Notes: a model not told the origin generated them from the sequence alone. DNA of 5,900 nt from an uncultured Dysosmobacter sp. (GCA_934597465.1 CAKTSC010000105.1:1-5900); one strand, 5' to 3'; shown: positions 1-5,867, numbered from the stretch's first letter. A program made the numbers and translations.

Positions 1-328
1 CCGCCTGGCTCAGCAGCCGGTCCAGCTCCTCCATCTTCAGGTGGAGGGCGTCGTTGATCTTCTCGGTCTCGGCCAGGGAGAGGCGCTGCTTCTCCATCAG
101 CTCGTTGACGTAGAGCCGGTAGCCCTTGGGGGAGGGCACCCGCCCGGCAGAGGTGTGGGGCTGCTCCAGGTAGCCCAGCTCCACCAGATCCGCCAGCTCG
201 TTGCGGACGGTGGCGGAGCTGACGCCCATCTCGGCGGCGATGGCCTTGGAGCCCACCGGCTCCGCCGTGGCCACGTAGTCCTCTACCACGGCCTTCAGGA
301 TCTGTTTCTTTCGCTCACTGAGTTCCAT
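1..328 (-). CDS. hrcA: HrcA heat-shock repressor, N-terminal part (runs off left edge)
   Basis: HrcA is the DNA-binding repressor of class I heat-shock genes. It binds CIRCE operators and depends on the GroEL chaperonin for activity. Only the first 109 codons are in the window; the family is usually about 340-350 residues, so about a third is present. Residues 1-75 form the winged helix-turn-helix: it opens [19 protein letters not shown], has the recognition-helix stretch [12 protein letters not shown] (37-48), then the highly conserved family signature [18 protein letters not shown] (57-74). The ATG at 328 is supported by GAGGTG six bases upstream and by family-typical alignment from the first residue. 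The gene has its own promoter and a perfect CIRCE immediately upstream, which indicates autorepression. grpE, dnaK and dnaJ are expected downstream but lie outside the window. The identification is secure from motif plus operator; the intactness of the rest of the gene cannot be judged. Confidence 0.96.
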   Translation of the reverse strand, partial: MELSERKKQILKAVVEDYVATAEPVGSKAIAAEMGVSSATVRNELADLVELGYLEQPHTSAGRVPSPKGYRLYVNELMEKQRLSLAETEKINDALHLKMEELDRLLSQA

Positions 329-334
329 GGAGGA

Positions 335-340
335 CACCTC
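335..340 (-). promoter_or_regulatory. Shine-Dalgarno of hrcA
   Basis: GAGGTG on the minus strand, six bases before the ATG at 328. It fixes the hrcA start and lies between CIRCE and the start codon, so the leader after the operator is only about 20 bases. Confidence 0.8.
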
Positions 341-348
341 GCATCGTT

Positions 349-375
349 TTAGCACTCCGTTTCCCTGAGTGCTAA
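349..375 (-). promoter_or_regulatory. CIRCE operator (HrcA binding site)
   Basis: TTAGCACTC (349-357), a nine-base spacer, then GAGTGCTAA (367-375). Both arms match the CIRCE consensus TTAGCACTC-N9-GAGTGCTAA with no mismatch, and the spacer has the canonical length. It lies just downstream of the -10 box, over the predicted transcription start, so HrcA bound here would block transcription initiation of hrcA. Because the predicted start falls inside the right arm, most of the palindrome would also be transcribed and could fold as a hairpin at the 5' end of the mRNA. The site identity is certain by sequence; the mRNA-level role is inference. Confidence 0.97.
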
Positions 376-377
376 AT

Positions 378-392
378 GGAGTGTACCACTCC
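378..392. repeat. Short inverted repeat over the hrcA -10 box
   Basis: GGAGTG (378-383), TAC, CACTCC (387-392): six-base perfect arms with a three-base spacer. It covers the whole -10 hexamer and part of the spacer. Its arms contain the same GAGTG/CACTC pentamers as the cores of the adjacent CIRCE, but in the opposite order and at much closer spacing. It could be an accessory operator or chance. Confidence 0.5.
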
Positions 393-408
393 CGTTCTGC
401 CGTGTCAA
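380..408 (-). promoter_or_regulatory. Sigma-A type promoter of hrcA
   Basis: On the minus strand there is a perfect -35 TTGACA (408-403), a 17-base spacer and a -10 TACACT (385-380; four of six bases match TATAAT). The predicted start is A near 373, inside the CIRCE arm. The stretch just upstream (about 411-445) is conspicuously A/T-rich in an otherwise G+C-rich window and could act as an UP element. Placement directly before CIRCE and hrcA supports the call. Confidence 0.88.
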
Positions 409-500
409 TGCGTGGAATTAAACAATTTGTAAATTCAAAATGGAAGAATGGAAAAGAGTATTTCTCTGCCCGGGGATGGGCGCAGAAAGGCCACCGCAGG

Positions 501-561
501 CGAGGGGAGGGGGATGAGAGGGCGGGGCGTTGGGGCGGCCGCGCCATGGGGCGGCGGGGGC
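501..561. other. G-skewed spacer with a quadruplex-type motif on the plus strand
   Basis: In 501-560 I count 39 G and 11 C on the plus strand. Positions 504-527 contain four G-runs (GGGG, GGGGG, GGG, GGGG) separated by loops of 1, 6 and 1 bases, which fits the usual G3+N1-7 rule for a G-quadruplex. The minus strand, read if transcription passes the rnf terminator, is correspondingly C-rich and G-poor. I see no gene here. Together with the terminator and the hrcA control region this accounts for the 301 gene-free bases between hrcA and rnfB. Confidence 0.45.
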
Positions 562-603
562 GGATAAGAAAATCCCCCTGCGGGCAGAGCCCGCAGGGGG
601 ATT
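562..603 (-). terminator. Intrinsic terminator of the rnf operon
   Basis: A perfect 14-bp stem (571-584 with 590-603) closed by a five-base loop (585-589). Read on the minus strand, the stem is followed by TTTTCTTAT, a U-rich tail. It begins 27 bases after the rnfB stop, so it ends the rnfCDGEAB transcript and insulates it from hrcA. A stem this G+C-rich should be strong. Confidence 0.93.
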
Positions 604-629
604 CGGGGTGTCTTTCCGGGGGAGGGGGA

Positions 630-1544
630 TCAGCCCTCGGCCTTGGGAGCCTCAGCGGCAGCCTTCTCGGCGGCGGCCTTGGCGGCGGCAGCGGCCTTCT
701 CGGCCTGGGCCTTCTTCACGGCCTTGTACTTCTCCTTCTCCTCGGCGGTGGCGATGGGCAGGATGGCGTCTCTCGGGCAGACCTTGGTGCAGAGCTTGCA
801 GCCCACGCACTTGGCGTAATCGATGACGGCCACGCCGTTCTCCACATGGATGGCGTCCTTGCGGCACTCCTTCTGGCAGAGACCGCAGCCGATGCAGGAG
901 CTGGAGCAGACGCTCATGGCAGCCTTGCCCTTATCCAGGTTGGCGCAGGCCACATGGACCTTGGCGCTGGCAGGGACCTCCACGATGAGCTTGCGGGGGC
1001 ATGCCTTCATGCAGGCGCCGCAGTCGGTGCACTTGTCGGGATCCACCACGGCGGAGCCGTTGGGCCCGATGCTCATGGCGCCGAACTGGCAGGCGCTGAC
1101 GCAGGAGCCCAGGCCGAAGCAGCCGAAGGAGCAGTCCAGGGGGCCGGCGGCGACCTTGGTGGCGCCGATGCAGTCATGAACGCCCCGGTACTCATAGCGC
1201 TTATTGGCATGGACGCCGCCGTTACAGCGGACGAAGGCCACCATGCGCTCGCCGGAGGGAGCCTCCATGCCCATGATGGCGGCGATGGCGGCAGCGTTCT
1301 CCGCGCCGGCGGGGGCGCAGGCGGTGACAGGGGCCTTGCCCTCCACGATGGCGGCGGCGCAGGCAGAGCAGCCGGCGAAGCCGCAGCCGCCGCAGTTGGC
1401 GCCGGCCAGGTGGCCCAGGATCTCTTCCTCCCGGGGGTCCTTCTTCACCTCAAAGACCTTGGAGGCAACGGCCAGGATCAGGCCGAAGACGGCGCCCATG
1501 ACCGCAAGAACGACCACGGCGCTGACGATATTCATAACATCCAT
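630..1544 (-). CDS. rnfB: RnfB, ferredoxin-accepting iron-sulfur subunit of the Rnf complex
   Basis: RnfB is the cytoplasm-facing, membrane-anchored subunit that takes electrons from reduced ferredoxin. The 304-residue protein starts with one transmembrane helix (about 5-27). Next is the Fe-S domain CX2CX4CX16C (Cys51, 54, 59, 76; [12 protein letters not shown]), then CX3CX5CX3C (Cys138, 142, 148, 152). Three ferredoxin-type CX2CX2CX3C motifs follow (Cys172/175/178/182, 217/220/223/227, 246/249/252/256). The middle one has Arg instead of Pro after its last Cys. Five motif sets suggest about five clusters, as in clostridial RnfB, which has more than the proteobacterial form. The last ~38 residues are an Ala/Lys/Glu-rich low-complexity tail. 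The ATG at 1544 has AAGGAGG eight bases upstream; a second ATG at 1535 (Met4) is less well placed. It is the last gene of the operon, 13 bases after rnfA, with the terminator just downstream. Confidence 0.97.
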   Translation of the reverse strand: MDVMNIVSAVVVLAVMGAVFGLILAVASKVFEVKKDPREEEILGHLAGANCGGCGFAGCSACAAAIVEGKAPVTACAPAGAENAAAIAAIMGMEAPSGERMVAFVRCNGGVHANKRYEYRGVHDCIGATKVAAGPLDCSFGCFGLGSCVSACQFGAMSIGPNGSAVVDPDKCTDCGACMKACPRKLIVEVPASAKVHVACANLDKGKAAMSVCSSSCIGCGLCQKECRKDAIHVENGVAVIDYAKCVGCKLCTKVCPRDAILPIATAEEKEKYKAVKKAQAEKAAAAAKAAAEKAAAEAPKAEG

Positions 1545-1552
1545 TTCTCTTT

Positions 1553-1559
1553 CCTCCTT
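1553..1559 (-). promoter_or_regulatory. Shine-Dalgarno of rnfB, overlapping the rnfA stop
   Basis: AAGGAGG eight bases before the rnfB ATG at 1544. The rnfA stop codon TAA (1560-1558) is contiguous with it (TAAGGAGG), so ribosomes ending rnfA finish on the rnfB binding site. It favours Met1 over Met4 as the rnfB start. Confidence 0.85.
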
Positions 1560-2154
1560 AGCCGAAGACGGACAGGCCGGAGAAGCCCATGAAGCTCAGG
1601 GCCATGAGACCGGCGGTCACCAGGGCGATGGGGAAGCCCTCAAAGCACTTGGGGCAGTCCGCGAAGACGTTGCGCTCCCGCACGCCGGCGAAGAGCACGA
1701 TGGCCAGCAGGAAGCCCAGGCCGCCGGTGATGCCGTACACCAGGGACTCGATGAAGTTGTACTTGTTCTGCACGTTCAGCAGCACCACGCCCAGCACCGC
1801 GCAGTTGGTGGTGATGAGGGGCAGGTAGATGCCGAGAGCGGTATACAGGGCAGGCATGGACTTCTGCAGGAACATCTCGATGAACTGCACGAGAGCCGCG
1901 ATGACCAGGATGAAGGCCACGGTCTGCATGTACTGAAGGTCGAACTTCACCAGGATGAACTCGTTCACCGCATAGCACACGGCGGAGGCCAGACCCATGA
2001 CGAAGGTGACGGCCAGGCCCATGCCCATGGCGGTGTCCAGCTTCTTGGAAACGCCCAGGAAGGGGCAGCAGCCCAGGAACTGGGAGAAGATGAAGTTATT
2101 GACCAGGATCGCGCCCAGCGCGATGGAGAAAATGTTGATAAGACCGTCGCTCAT
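1558..2154 (-). CDS. rnfA: RnfA, integral membrane subunit of the Rnf complex
   Basis: RnfA is a six-helix membrane protein, homologous to RnfE and NqrD/NqrE, that pairs with RnfE to form the ion-coupling core. The 198 residues are of usual length and almost entirely hydrophobic helices. Family hallmarks are [20 protein letters not shown] (residues 19-38), [11 protein letters not shown] (112-122) and a [12 protein letters not shown] helix near 149-156. Cys30 and Cys118 are the conserved half-helix cysteines which, with two in RnfE, are known in the family to hold an intramembrane [2Fe-2S] cluster. Cys29 is an extra neighbouring cysteine. The start ATG shares one base with the rnfE stop (TAATG), implying tight translational coupling, and an AAGGAGG lies inside the rnfE end. 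Confidence 0.97.
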   Translation of the reverse strand: MSDGLINIFSIALGAILVNNFIFSQFLGCCPFLGVSKKLDTAMGMGLAVTFVMGLASAVCYAVNEFILVKFDLQYMQTVAFILVIAALVQFIEMFLQKSMPALYTALGIYLPLITTNCAVLGVVLLNVQNKYNFIESLVYGITGGLGFLLAIVLFAGVRERNVFADCPKCFEGFPIALVTAGLMALSFMGFSGLSVFG

Positions 2155-2783
2155 TATTTCTTCTCCTCCTTCTTAGGTCTTGCAAGGGCCCACTGCATCA
2201 GGGCGATGAGGCAGCCCAGCACCAGAAAGCCGCCCACGGGCAGGGTGAGGATCTTGATGCCGAACTGCGCGGGGATGATGGTGATGCCTTCGCCGCCGTT
2301 GAGCAGGCCGCCGCCGAAGGTACCGGAGCCCAGCAGCTCGCGGATGACGCACATGATGACGAGAACCACGGTGTAGCCCACGCCCTGGAAGATGCCGTCA
2401 AAGAAGGAAGCGGCGATGCCGTTCTTATAGGAGAACGCCTCGGCGCGGCCCAGGATGATGCAGTTGACGACGATCAGGGGGATGAAGACGCCGAGAGACT
2501 CGCTCAGCGCGGGGACGAAGGCCTGCAGCAGCAGGTCCACGCAGGTGACGAAGCCCGCGATCACCACGATGAACATGGCGATCCGGATCTTATCGGGGAT
2601 GATCTTCCGCATGGCGGAGATCAGGACGTTGGAGAGCGTCAGGATGATGATGACGGCCACGCCCATGCCCAGGCCGTTGAAGAAGGAGGTGGTGATCGCC
2701 ATGGTGGAGCACATGCCGAGGAGCTGCACCAGAACGGGGTTGTTGGTGATCATGCCTTCCTTAAACTGCTTGCCGATATTCAT
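2154..2783 (-). CDS. rnfE: RnfE, integral membrane subunit of the Rnf complex
   Basis: RnfE is the six-helix partner of RnfA in the membrane core that links electron transfer to ion movement. The 209-residue length is normal. It opens [20 protein letters not shown] and has the conserved [17 protein letters not shown] segment with Cys25. [18 protein letters not shown] carries Cys108, followed by the typical AxxNG(I)[19 protein letters not shown] region. Cys25 and Cys108 correspond to the conserved pair that helps ligate the intramembrane Fe-S site. The protein ends in a charged cytoplasmic tail (RPKKEEKK) whose codons contain the rnfA ribosome binding site. It starts 19 bases after the rnfG stop with AGGGAGG ten bases before the ATG, and its stop overlaps the rnfA start by one base. 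Confidence 0.97.
   Translation of the reverse strand: MNIGKQFKEGMITNNPVLVQLLGMCSTMAITTSFFNGLGMGVAVIIILTLSNVLISAMRKIIPDKIRIAMFIVVIAGFVTCVDLLLQAFVPALSESLGVFIPLIVVNCIILGRAEAFSYKNGIAASFFDGIFQGVGYTVVLVIMCVIRELLGSGTFGGGLLNGGEGITIIPAQFGIKILTLPVGGFLVLGCLIALMQWALARPKKEEKK
2165..2171 (-). promoter_or_regulatory. Shine-Dalgarno of rnfA inside rnfE
   Basis: AAGGAGG ten bases before the rnfA ATG at 2154. It is formed by the Lys-Lys-Glu-Glu codons of the RnfE C-terminus. Confidence 0.8.
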
Positions 2784-2793
2784 ACGTTATGCT

Positions 2794-2800
2794 CCTCCCT
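2794..2800 (-). promoter_or_regulatory. Shine-Dalgarno of rnfE
   Basis: AGGGAGG ten bases before the rnfE ATG at 2783, just downstream of the rnfG stop at 2803-2805. It is in the intergenic gap, unlike most others in this operon. Confidence 0.8.
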
Positions 2801-2802
2801 TC

Positions 2803-3441
2803 TCAGCCGATGGCGGCGAAGGCCGCGATGGCGCCGTTGACGCCGTTGGTGACACCCTTGGAGGAGACGGTGGCGCCGGAGATGGCATCCACGTTGCCGC
2901 CCACCTTCAGGGGCTGGTCCGCGGCGGTCTTGCCGATGAACTGGTCCAGCACGGGGACACCGCTGGGCAGGGGGGCGTTATCCACCGTGACCTTGGTGCC
3001 GATGCCGGAGGTCTCGCCGCTCTTGACCACGGACACGCCGGTGACGGCGCCCTCGGTATCCAGGCCCACCATCATGGAGATGGTGCTCTGGGAGCCGGAG
3101 ACATCCAGCTTCACGGCGTAGCCGGCCTCGGCGCCGCCGTCGGTGATGGCGTAGACGTTGGTGACGGTGGCGGAGTAGGCAGAAGCGGCGGCGGCCACAT
3201 CGTCAGAGACCTCGATCTCGGTGGCGACGAAGTTGGCCTCGTCGATCTCGGGATAGACCTTGGCGAGGGCGGCGTTGGTCTTGGCCAGGTTGGAGGCGGT
3301 GATGTTGGGCAGGGTCACACCGTTGACGAGACCCAGGCAGAAGGCCACCACGAGGCAGGTCGCGAACAGGGTGACCGTCAGCTTGATGATGTACTTGGGA
3401 TCGAGGTCGATCTTTTCCTTGGTCTTGGTTTCCGTGCTCAT
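2803..3441 (-). CDS. rnfG: RnfG, FMN-carrying subunit of the Rnf complex
   Basis: RnfG is anchored by one helix and carries a covalently bound FMN on an extracytoplasmic domain, passing electrons between the other redox subunits. The 212-residue protein has a charged cytoplasmic N-terminus, one transmembrane helix (about 17-40) and a soluble domain. The domain has the family element SGETSGIGTKV (141-151) and the FMN attachment motif DAISGATVSSKGV (185-197); Thr191 in SGAT is the expected flavinylation residue. The start at 3441 is chosen over an in-frame ATG at 3501. Its first base run forms ATGA with the rnfD stop, it has AAGGAGG ten bases upstream, and the protein then begins MSTETKTKEK. 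The longer form would overlap rnfD by 60 bases and add non-conserved residues. A thiamine-like flavin transferase (ApbE) needed to attach FMN is not in the window. Confidence 0.96.
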   Translation of the reverse strand: MSTETKTKEKIDLDPKYIIKLTVTLFATCLVVAFCLGLVNGVTLPNITASNLAKTNAALAKVYPEIDEANFVATEIEVSDDVAAAASAYSATVTNVYAITDGGAEAGYAVKLDVSGSQSTISMMVGLDTEGAVTGVSVVKSGETSGIGTKVTVDNAPLPSGVPVLDQFIGKTAADQPLKVGGNVDAISGATVSSKGVTNGVNGAIAAFAAIG

Positions 3442-4472
3442 TTCGCGGACGCCTCCTTCTTCTCGGATTTCACAACACCGAAGCGGGCGGGCTTGGTGCA
3501 CTTGTCAATGAGGGGAGCCACGCAGTTCATCACCATGATGGAGTAGCAGACGCCCTCGGGATAGGAGCCGAAGTAGCGGATGAACACCGTGATCAGGCCG
3601 CAGCCGATGCCGTAGATCAGCTGGCCCTTCTTGGTGATGGGAGAGGTGGAGTAGTCGGTGGCCATGAAGATGGCGCCCAGCATGAGGCCGCCGCCGAAGA
3701 GGTGGTAGAGCATCCACTGGACGGCGTCCGCGCCGCCGCGGGGGAAGATCAGGGTCAGGACGGCCACGGTGGCGATGTAGCTGACGGGAATGTGCCAGGA
3801 GATGACCTTGCGGTACAGGAGCCAGACCAGGCCCAGCAGCAGGCACAGGGCGGAGACCTCGCCCAGGGAGCCGCCGCACTTGCCCAGGAACATATCCATC
3901 ACGGAGTACTTCTCGGTGAGGGTCTGGAAGGTGGCGGCGATGTCGTCGCCCTTCAGGTAGGTGAGGGGGGTGGCGGCGGTGACGATATCAGCGGTGGAGG
4001 CGATGCCGGCCTTACCGGCGGCGGGGTCGATCCAGTTGCCGCTCATGGTGGAGGCGAAGGAGGCCAGCAGGAAGGCGCGGCCCGCGAGAGCGGGGTTCAG
4101 GAAGTTCTTGCCGATGCCGCCGAAGAGCTGCTTGACCATGATGATGGCGAAAGCGTCGCCGATGAGGATCTGCCAGTAGGCCACGTTCACGGGGCAGACG
4201 AAGGAGAGCAGCATGCCGGTGACCACGGCGGAGAGGTCGCCCACGCTCTGGGGCTTCTTGAGGATGTTGCGGTAGAGCCACTCAAAGAAGACGCTGCCGG
4301 CCACGGAGACCAGGGTCACCGCGATGGCGCGGACGCCGAACTCCACCACGGACCAGATCAGGGCCGGGAGCATGGCGATGATGACATCCAGCATGATGGA
4401 GCGGGTGGTGTCGTTGGAGCGGATGTGGGGGTTGGAAGTGGCGATCAGCTTCAAATTCTTATAGTCCGTCAT
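3438..4472 (-). CDS. rnfD: RnfD, FMN-carrying membrane subunit of the Rnf complex
   Basis: RnfD is a polytopic membrane protein related to NqrB that carries covalent FMN on its outer side. The 344-residue protein starts MTDYKNLKLIATSNPHIRSN, the usual RnfD opening of a short soluble stretch ending in a SPHI-like motif. Multiple transmembrane helices follow, along with GGIGKNFLNPALAGRAFL (118-135), IVTAATPLTYLK (163-174) and MATDYSTSPITKKGQ (270-284). Thr168 in TAATPL aligns with the FMN-linked Thr of the more common SGAT/TGATPL form; Ala166 replaces the usual Gly. It starts three bases after rnfC with AAGGAGG in the rnfC tail, and its stop overlaps the rnfG start (ATGA, four bases). Confidence 0.97.
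   Translation of the reverse strand: MTDYKNLKLIATSNPHIRSNDTTRSIMLDVIIAMLPALIWSVVEFGVRAIAVTLVSVAGSVFFEWLYRNILKKPQSVGDLSAVVTGMLLSFVCPVNVAYWQILIGDAFAIIMVKQLFGGIGKNFLNPALAGRAFLLASFASTMSGNWIDPAAGKAGIASTADIVTAATPLTYLKGDDIAATFQTLTEKYSVMDMFLGKCGGSLGEVSALCLLLGLVWLLYRKVISWHIPVSYIATVAVLTLIFPRGGADAVQWMLYHLFGGGLMLGAIFMATDYSTSPITKKGQLIYGIGCGLITVFIRYFGSYPEGVCYSIMVMNCVAPLIDKCTKPARFGVVKSEKKEASAK
3452..3458 (-). promoter_or_regulatory. Shine-Dalgarno of rnfG inside rnfD
   Basis: AAGGAGG ten bases before the rnfG ATG at 3441, encoded by Lys-Glu codons near the RnfD C-terminus (EKKEASAK). It decides the rnfG start against the upstream ATG at 3501. Confidence 0.82.
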
Positions 4473-4475
4473 GCC

Positions 4476-5840
4476 TTACGCCTCCTTCTTCTCCGCGGCG
4501 GCCTTGGCTGCCTCGGCAGCCGCCTTGTCGGCGGCCATCTTATCCTTGAGTTTCTGCTTGCCCACCTTGAACATGTGGGTCAGGTGCATCCGGGCGGGGC
4601 AGGCGTAAGCGCAGGCGCCGCACTCCATGCAGTCCATGATGTGGGCGTCGTTGAGCTCATCCAGCATCCCCTTCTCGGCGTACTGATAGAGCATCAGGGG
4701 CTCCAGGTGCATGGGGCAAGCCTCCACGCAGCGGCCGCAGCGGATGCACTGGGGATTGGCAACGGTCTTCTCCTCGTCCTCGCAGAAGGCCAGCATGGCG
4801 CCGGTGCCCTTGCCCACGGGAACGTCCGCGGTGTACTGGGCCATACCCATCATCGGGCCGCCCATGATGAGCTTATAGGTGCCGTCCTTCAGGCCGCCGC
4901 AGGCGTCGAAGAGGCGGGCGACGGGGGTGCCGATGGGACATTCGAGGTTCTTGGGCTCCACCACGCCGCTGCCGGAGACGGTGACGATCTTCTTGACCAC
5001 GGGCATGCCGGTGGTGATGGCACGGAAGATGGCGCAGGTGGTGTTGATGTTGAAGACGGCGCAGCCGATGTTGCTGGGCAGGCCGCCGGGGGGCACCTGC
5101 TTGCCGGTGATGGCCTGGCAGAGCTGCTTCTCACCGCCCTGGGGGTAGCGGCAGTGGAGGGACTCCACCACCACGGGGGCGTTCTTTTCCTTGATGCAGG
5201 CGTTCAGGGCGTCGATGCCGTTGCGCTTGTTGTCCTCCACGCCGATGACGACCTTGTCCACGCCGAACATCTTGGCGAGGTACGTCGCGCCGCCGATGAT
5301 CTGCTCGGGCCGCTCCAGCATGGTGCGGTGGTCGCCGGTGATGTAGGGCTCGCACTCGGCGCCGTTGATGATGACGGTATCCACCTTGCCGATGCCGCCG
5401 GAGATCTTCACGTGGGTGGGGAAGGTGGCGCCGCCCATGCCGACGATGCCGGCGTTCTTGACGATCTCCACCATCTCCTCGACGCTGAGGGCGTCAGGGT
5501 CTGCGGGGGCCTGGACTTCCTCGCTGAGGGTATCCTGGAAGTCGTTCTCGATGACCACGGCCATCATGTTGCCGCCCATGTTGTAGGGACGGGGCTCCAC
5601 GGCCTTCACCTTGCCGGAAACGCTGGCATGGATGGGGGCTCCCAGTCCGCGGGTCTCGCCGATCTTTTGGCCCACCTTCACCAGGTCGCCGGCTTTCACC
5701 AGCGGGGTGCAGGGTGCGCCAAAGTGCATCGACATGGGGATGACCACCTCAGCCGGGGGTGCCAGCTGCTCGATGGCCTTCTCATTGGTCGCGGCTTTCA
5801 TGTCATTGGGATGAACGCCGCCAAAGAATGCTTGTGCCAT
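4476..5840 (-). CDS. rnfC: RnfC, NAD-side iron-sulfur/flavin subunit of the Rnf complex
   Basis: RnfC is the peripheral cytoplasmic subunit with the NAD(H) and FMN site related to the NuoF/Nqo1 fold. The 454-residue protein begins MAQAFFGGVHPNDMK, the typical RnfC N-terminus. It has a biotinyl-lipoyl-like region (about 45-85), the glycine-rich nucleotide/flavin motif GMGGATFPTHVK (134-145) and NGAECEPYIT (159-168). Two [4Fe-4S] motifs follow: Cys365/368/371/375 and Cys404/407/410/414. The last ~20 residues are Ala/Lys/Glu-rich. I chose ATG at 5840 because GAGGTG lies six bases upstream. The in-frame GTG at 5849 is part of that Shine-Dalgarno sequence and would add only three residues. It is the first gene of the operon. 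The long C-terminal repeat extension of E. coli RsxC is absent, as expected outside Proteobacteria. Confidence 0.97.
   Translation of the reverse strand: MAQAFFGGVHPNDMKAATNEKAIEQLAPPAEVVIPMSMHFGAPCTPLVKAGDLVKVGQKIGETRGLGAPIHASVSGKVKAVEPRPYNMGGNMMAVVIENDFQDTLSEEVQAPADPDALSVEEMVEIVKNAGIVGMGGATFPTHVKISGGIGKVDTVIINGAECEPYITGDHRTMLERPEQIIGGATYLAKMFGVDKVVIGVEDNKRNGIDALNACIKEKNAPVVVESLHCRYPQGGEKQLCQAITGKQVPPGGLPSNIGCAVFNINTTCAIFRAITTGMPVVKKIVTVSGSGVVEPKNLECPIGTPVARLFDACGGLKDGTYKLIMGGPMMGMAQYTADVPVGKGTGAMLAFCEDEEKTVANPQCIRCGRCVEACPMHLEPLMLYQYAEKGMLDELNDAHIMDCMECGACAYACPARMHLTHMFKVGKQKLKDKMAADKAAAEAAKAAAEKKEA
4481..4487 (-). promoter_or_regulatory. Shine-Dalgarno of rnfD inside rnfC
   Basis: AAGGAGG eight bases before the rnfD ATG at 4472, encoded by the Lys-Lys-Glu-Ala codons that end RnfC. 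The 15 bases around it are identical to those around the rnfG Shine-Dalgarno. Confidence 0.83.
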
Positions 5841-5846
5841 TGTCTT

Positions 5847-5852
5847 CACCTC
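5847..5852 (-). promoter_or_regulatory. Shine-Dalgarno of rnfC
   Basis: GAGGTG six bases before ATG 5840, preceded by an A/T-rich leader. The same GAGGTG with the same six-base spacing is used by hrcA. It excludes the GTG at 5849, which lies within it, as the start. Confidence 0.8.
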
Positions 5853-5867
5853 AATTTTTTCTCCATT

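Noticed and set aside
650..720. Repeated GGC/GCC-rich stretch as a DNA repeat array
   Set aside because: It is the coding sequence of the Ala/Lys-rich RnfB tail, not an independent repeat; no CRISPR-like spacing.
369..1592. Plus-strand open frame of 407 codons opposite rnfB and through the rnf terminator
   Set aside because: Low-complexity Gly/Ala/His product, crosses the terminator and hrcA promoter, no ribosome binding site; antisense shadow of rnfB.
3442..3501. Upstream in-frame ATG extending rnfG by 20 residues
   Set aside because: The extension lies wholly within rnfD and has no family similarity; the ATG at 3441 has a well-spaced Shine-Dalgarno and ATGA coupling.
1204..3546. Other long plus-strand open frames opposite rnfA, rnfE and rnfG
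   Set aside because: Same compositional artefact; no recognisable motifs and no start signals.
630..5840. Na+-NQR operon rather than Rnf
   Set aside because: RnfB with its multiple Fe-S motifs and RnfC with ferredoxin-type motifs are present, and NqrA and NqrF are absent.
5841..5849. GTG start for rnfC three codons upstream
   Set aside because: That GTG is part of the GAGGTG Shine-Dalgarno for the ATG at 5840.
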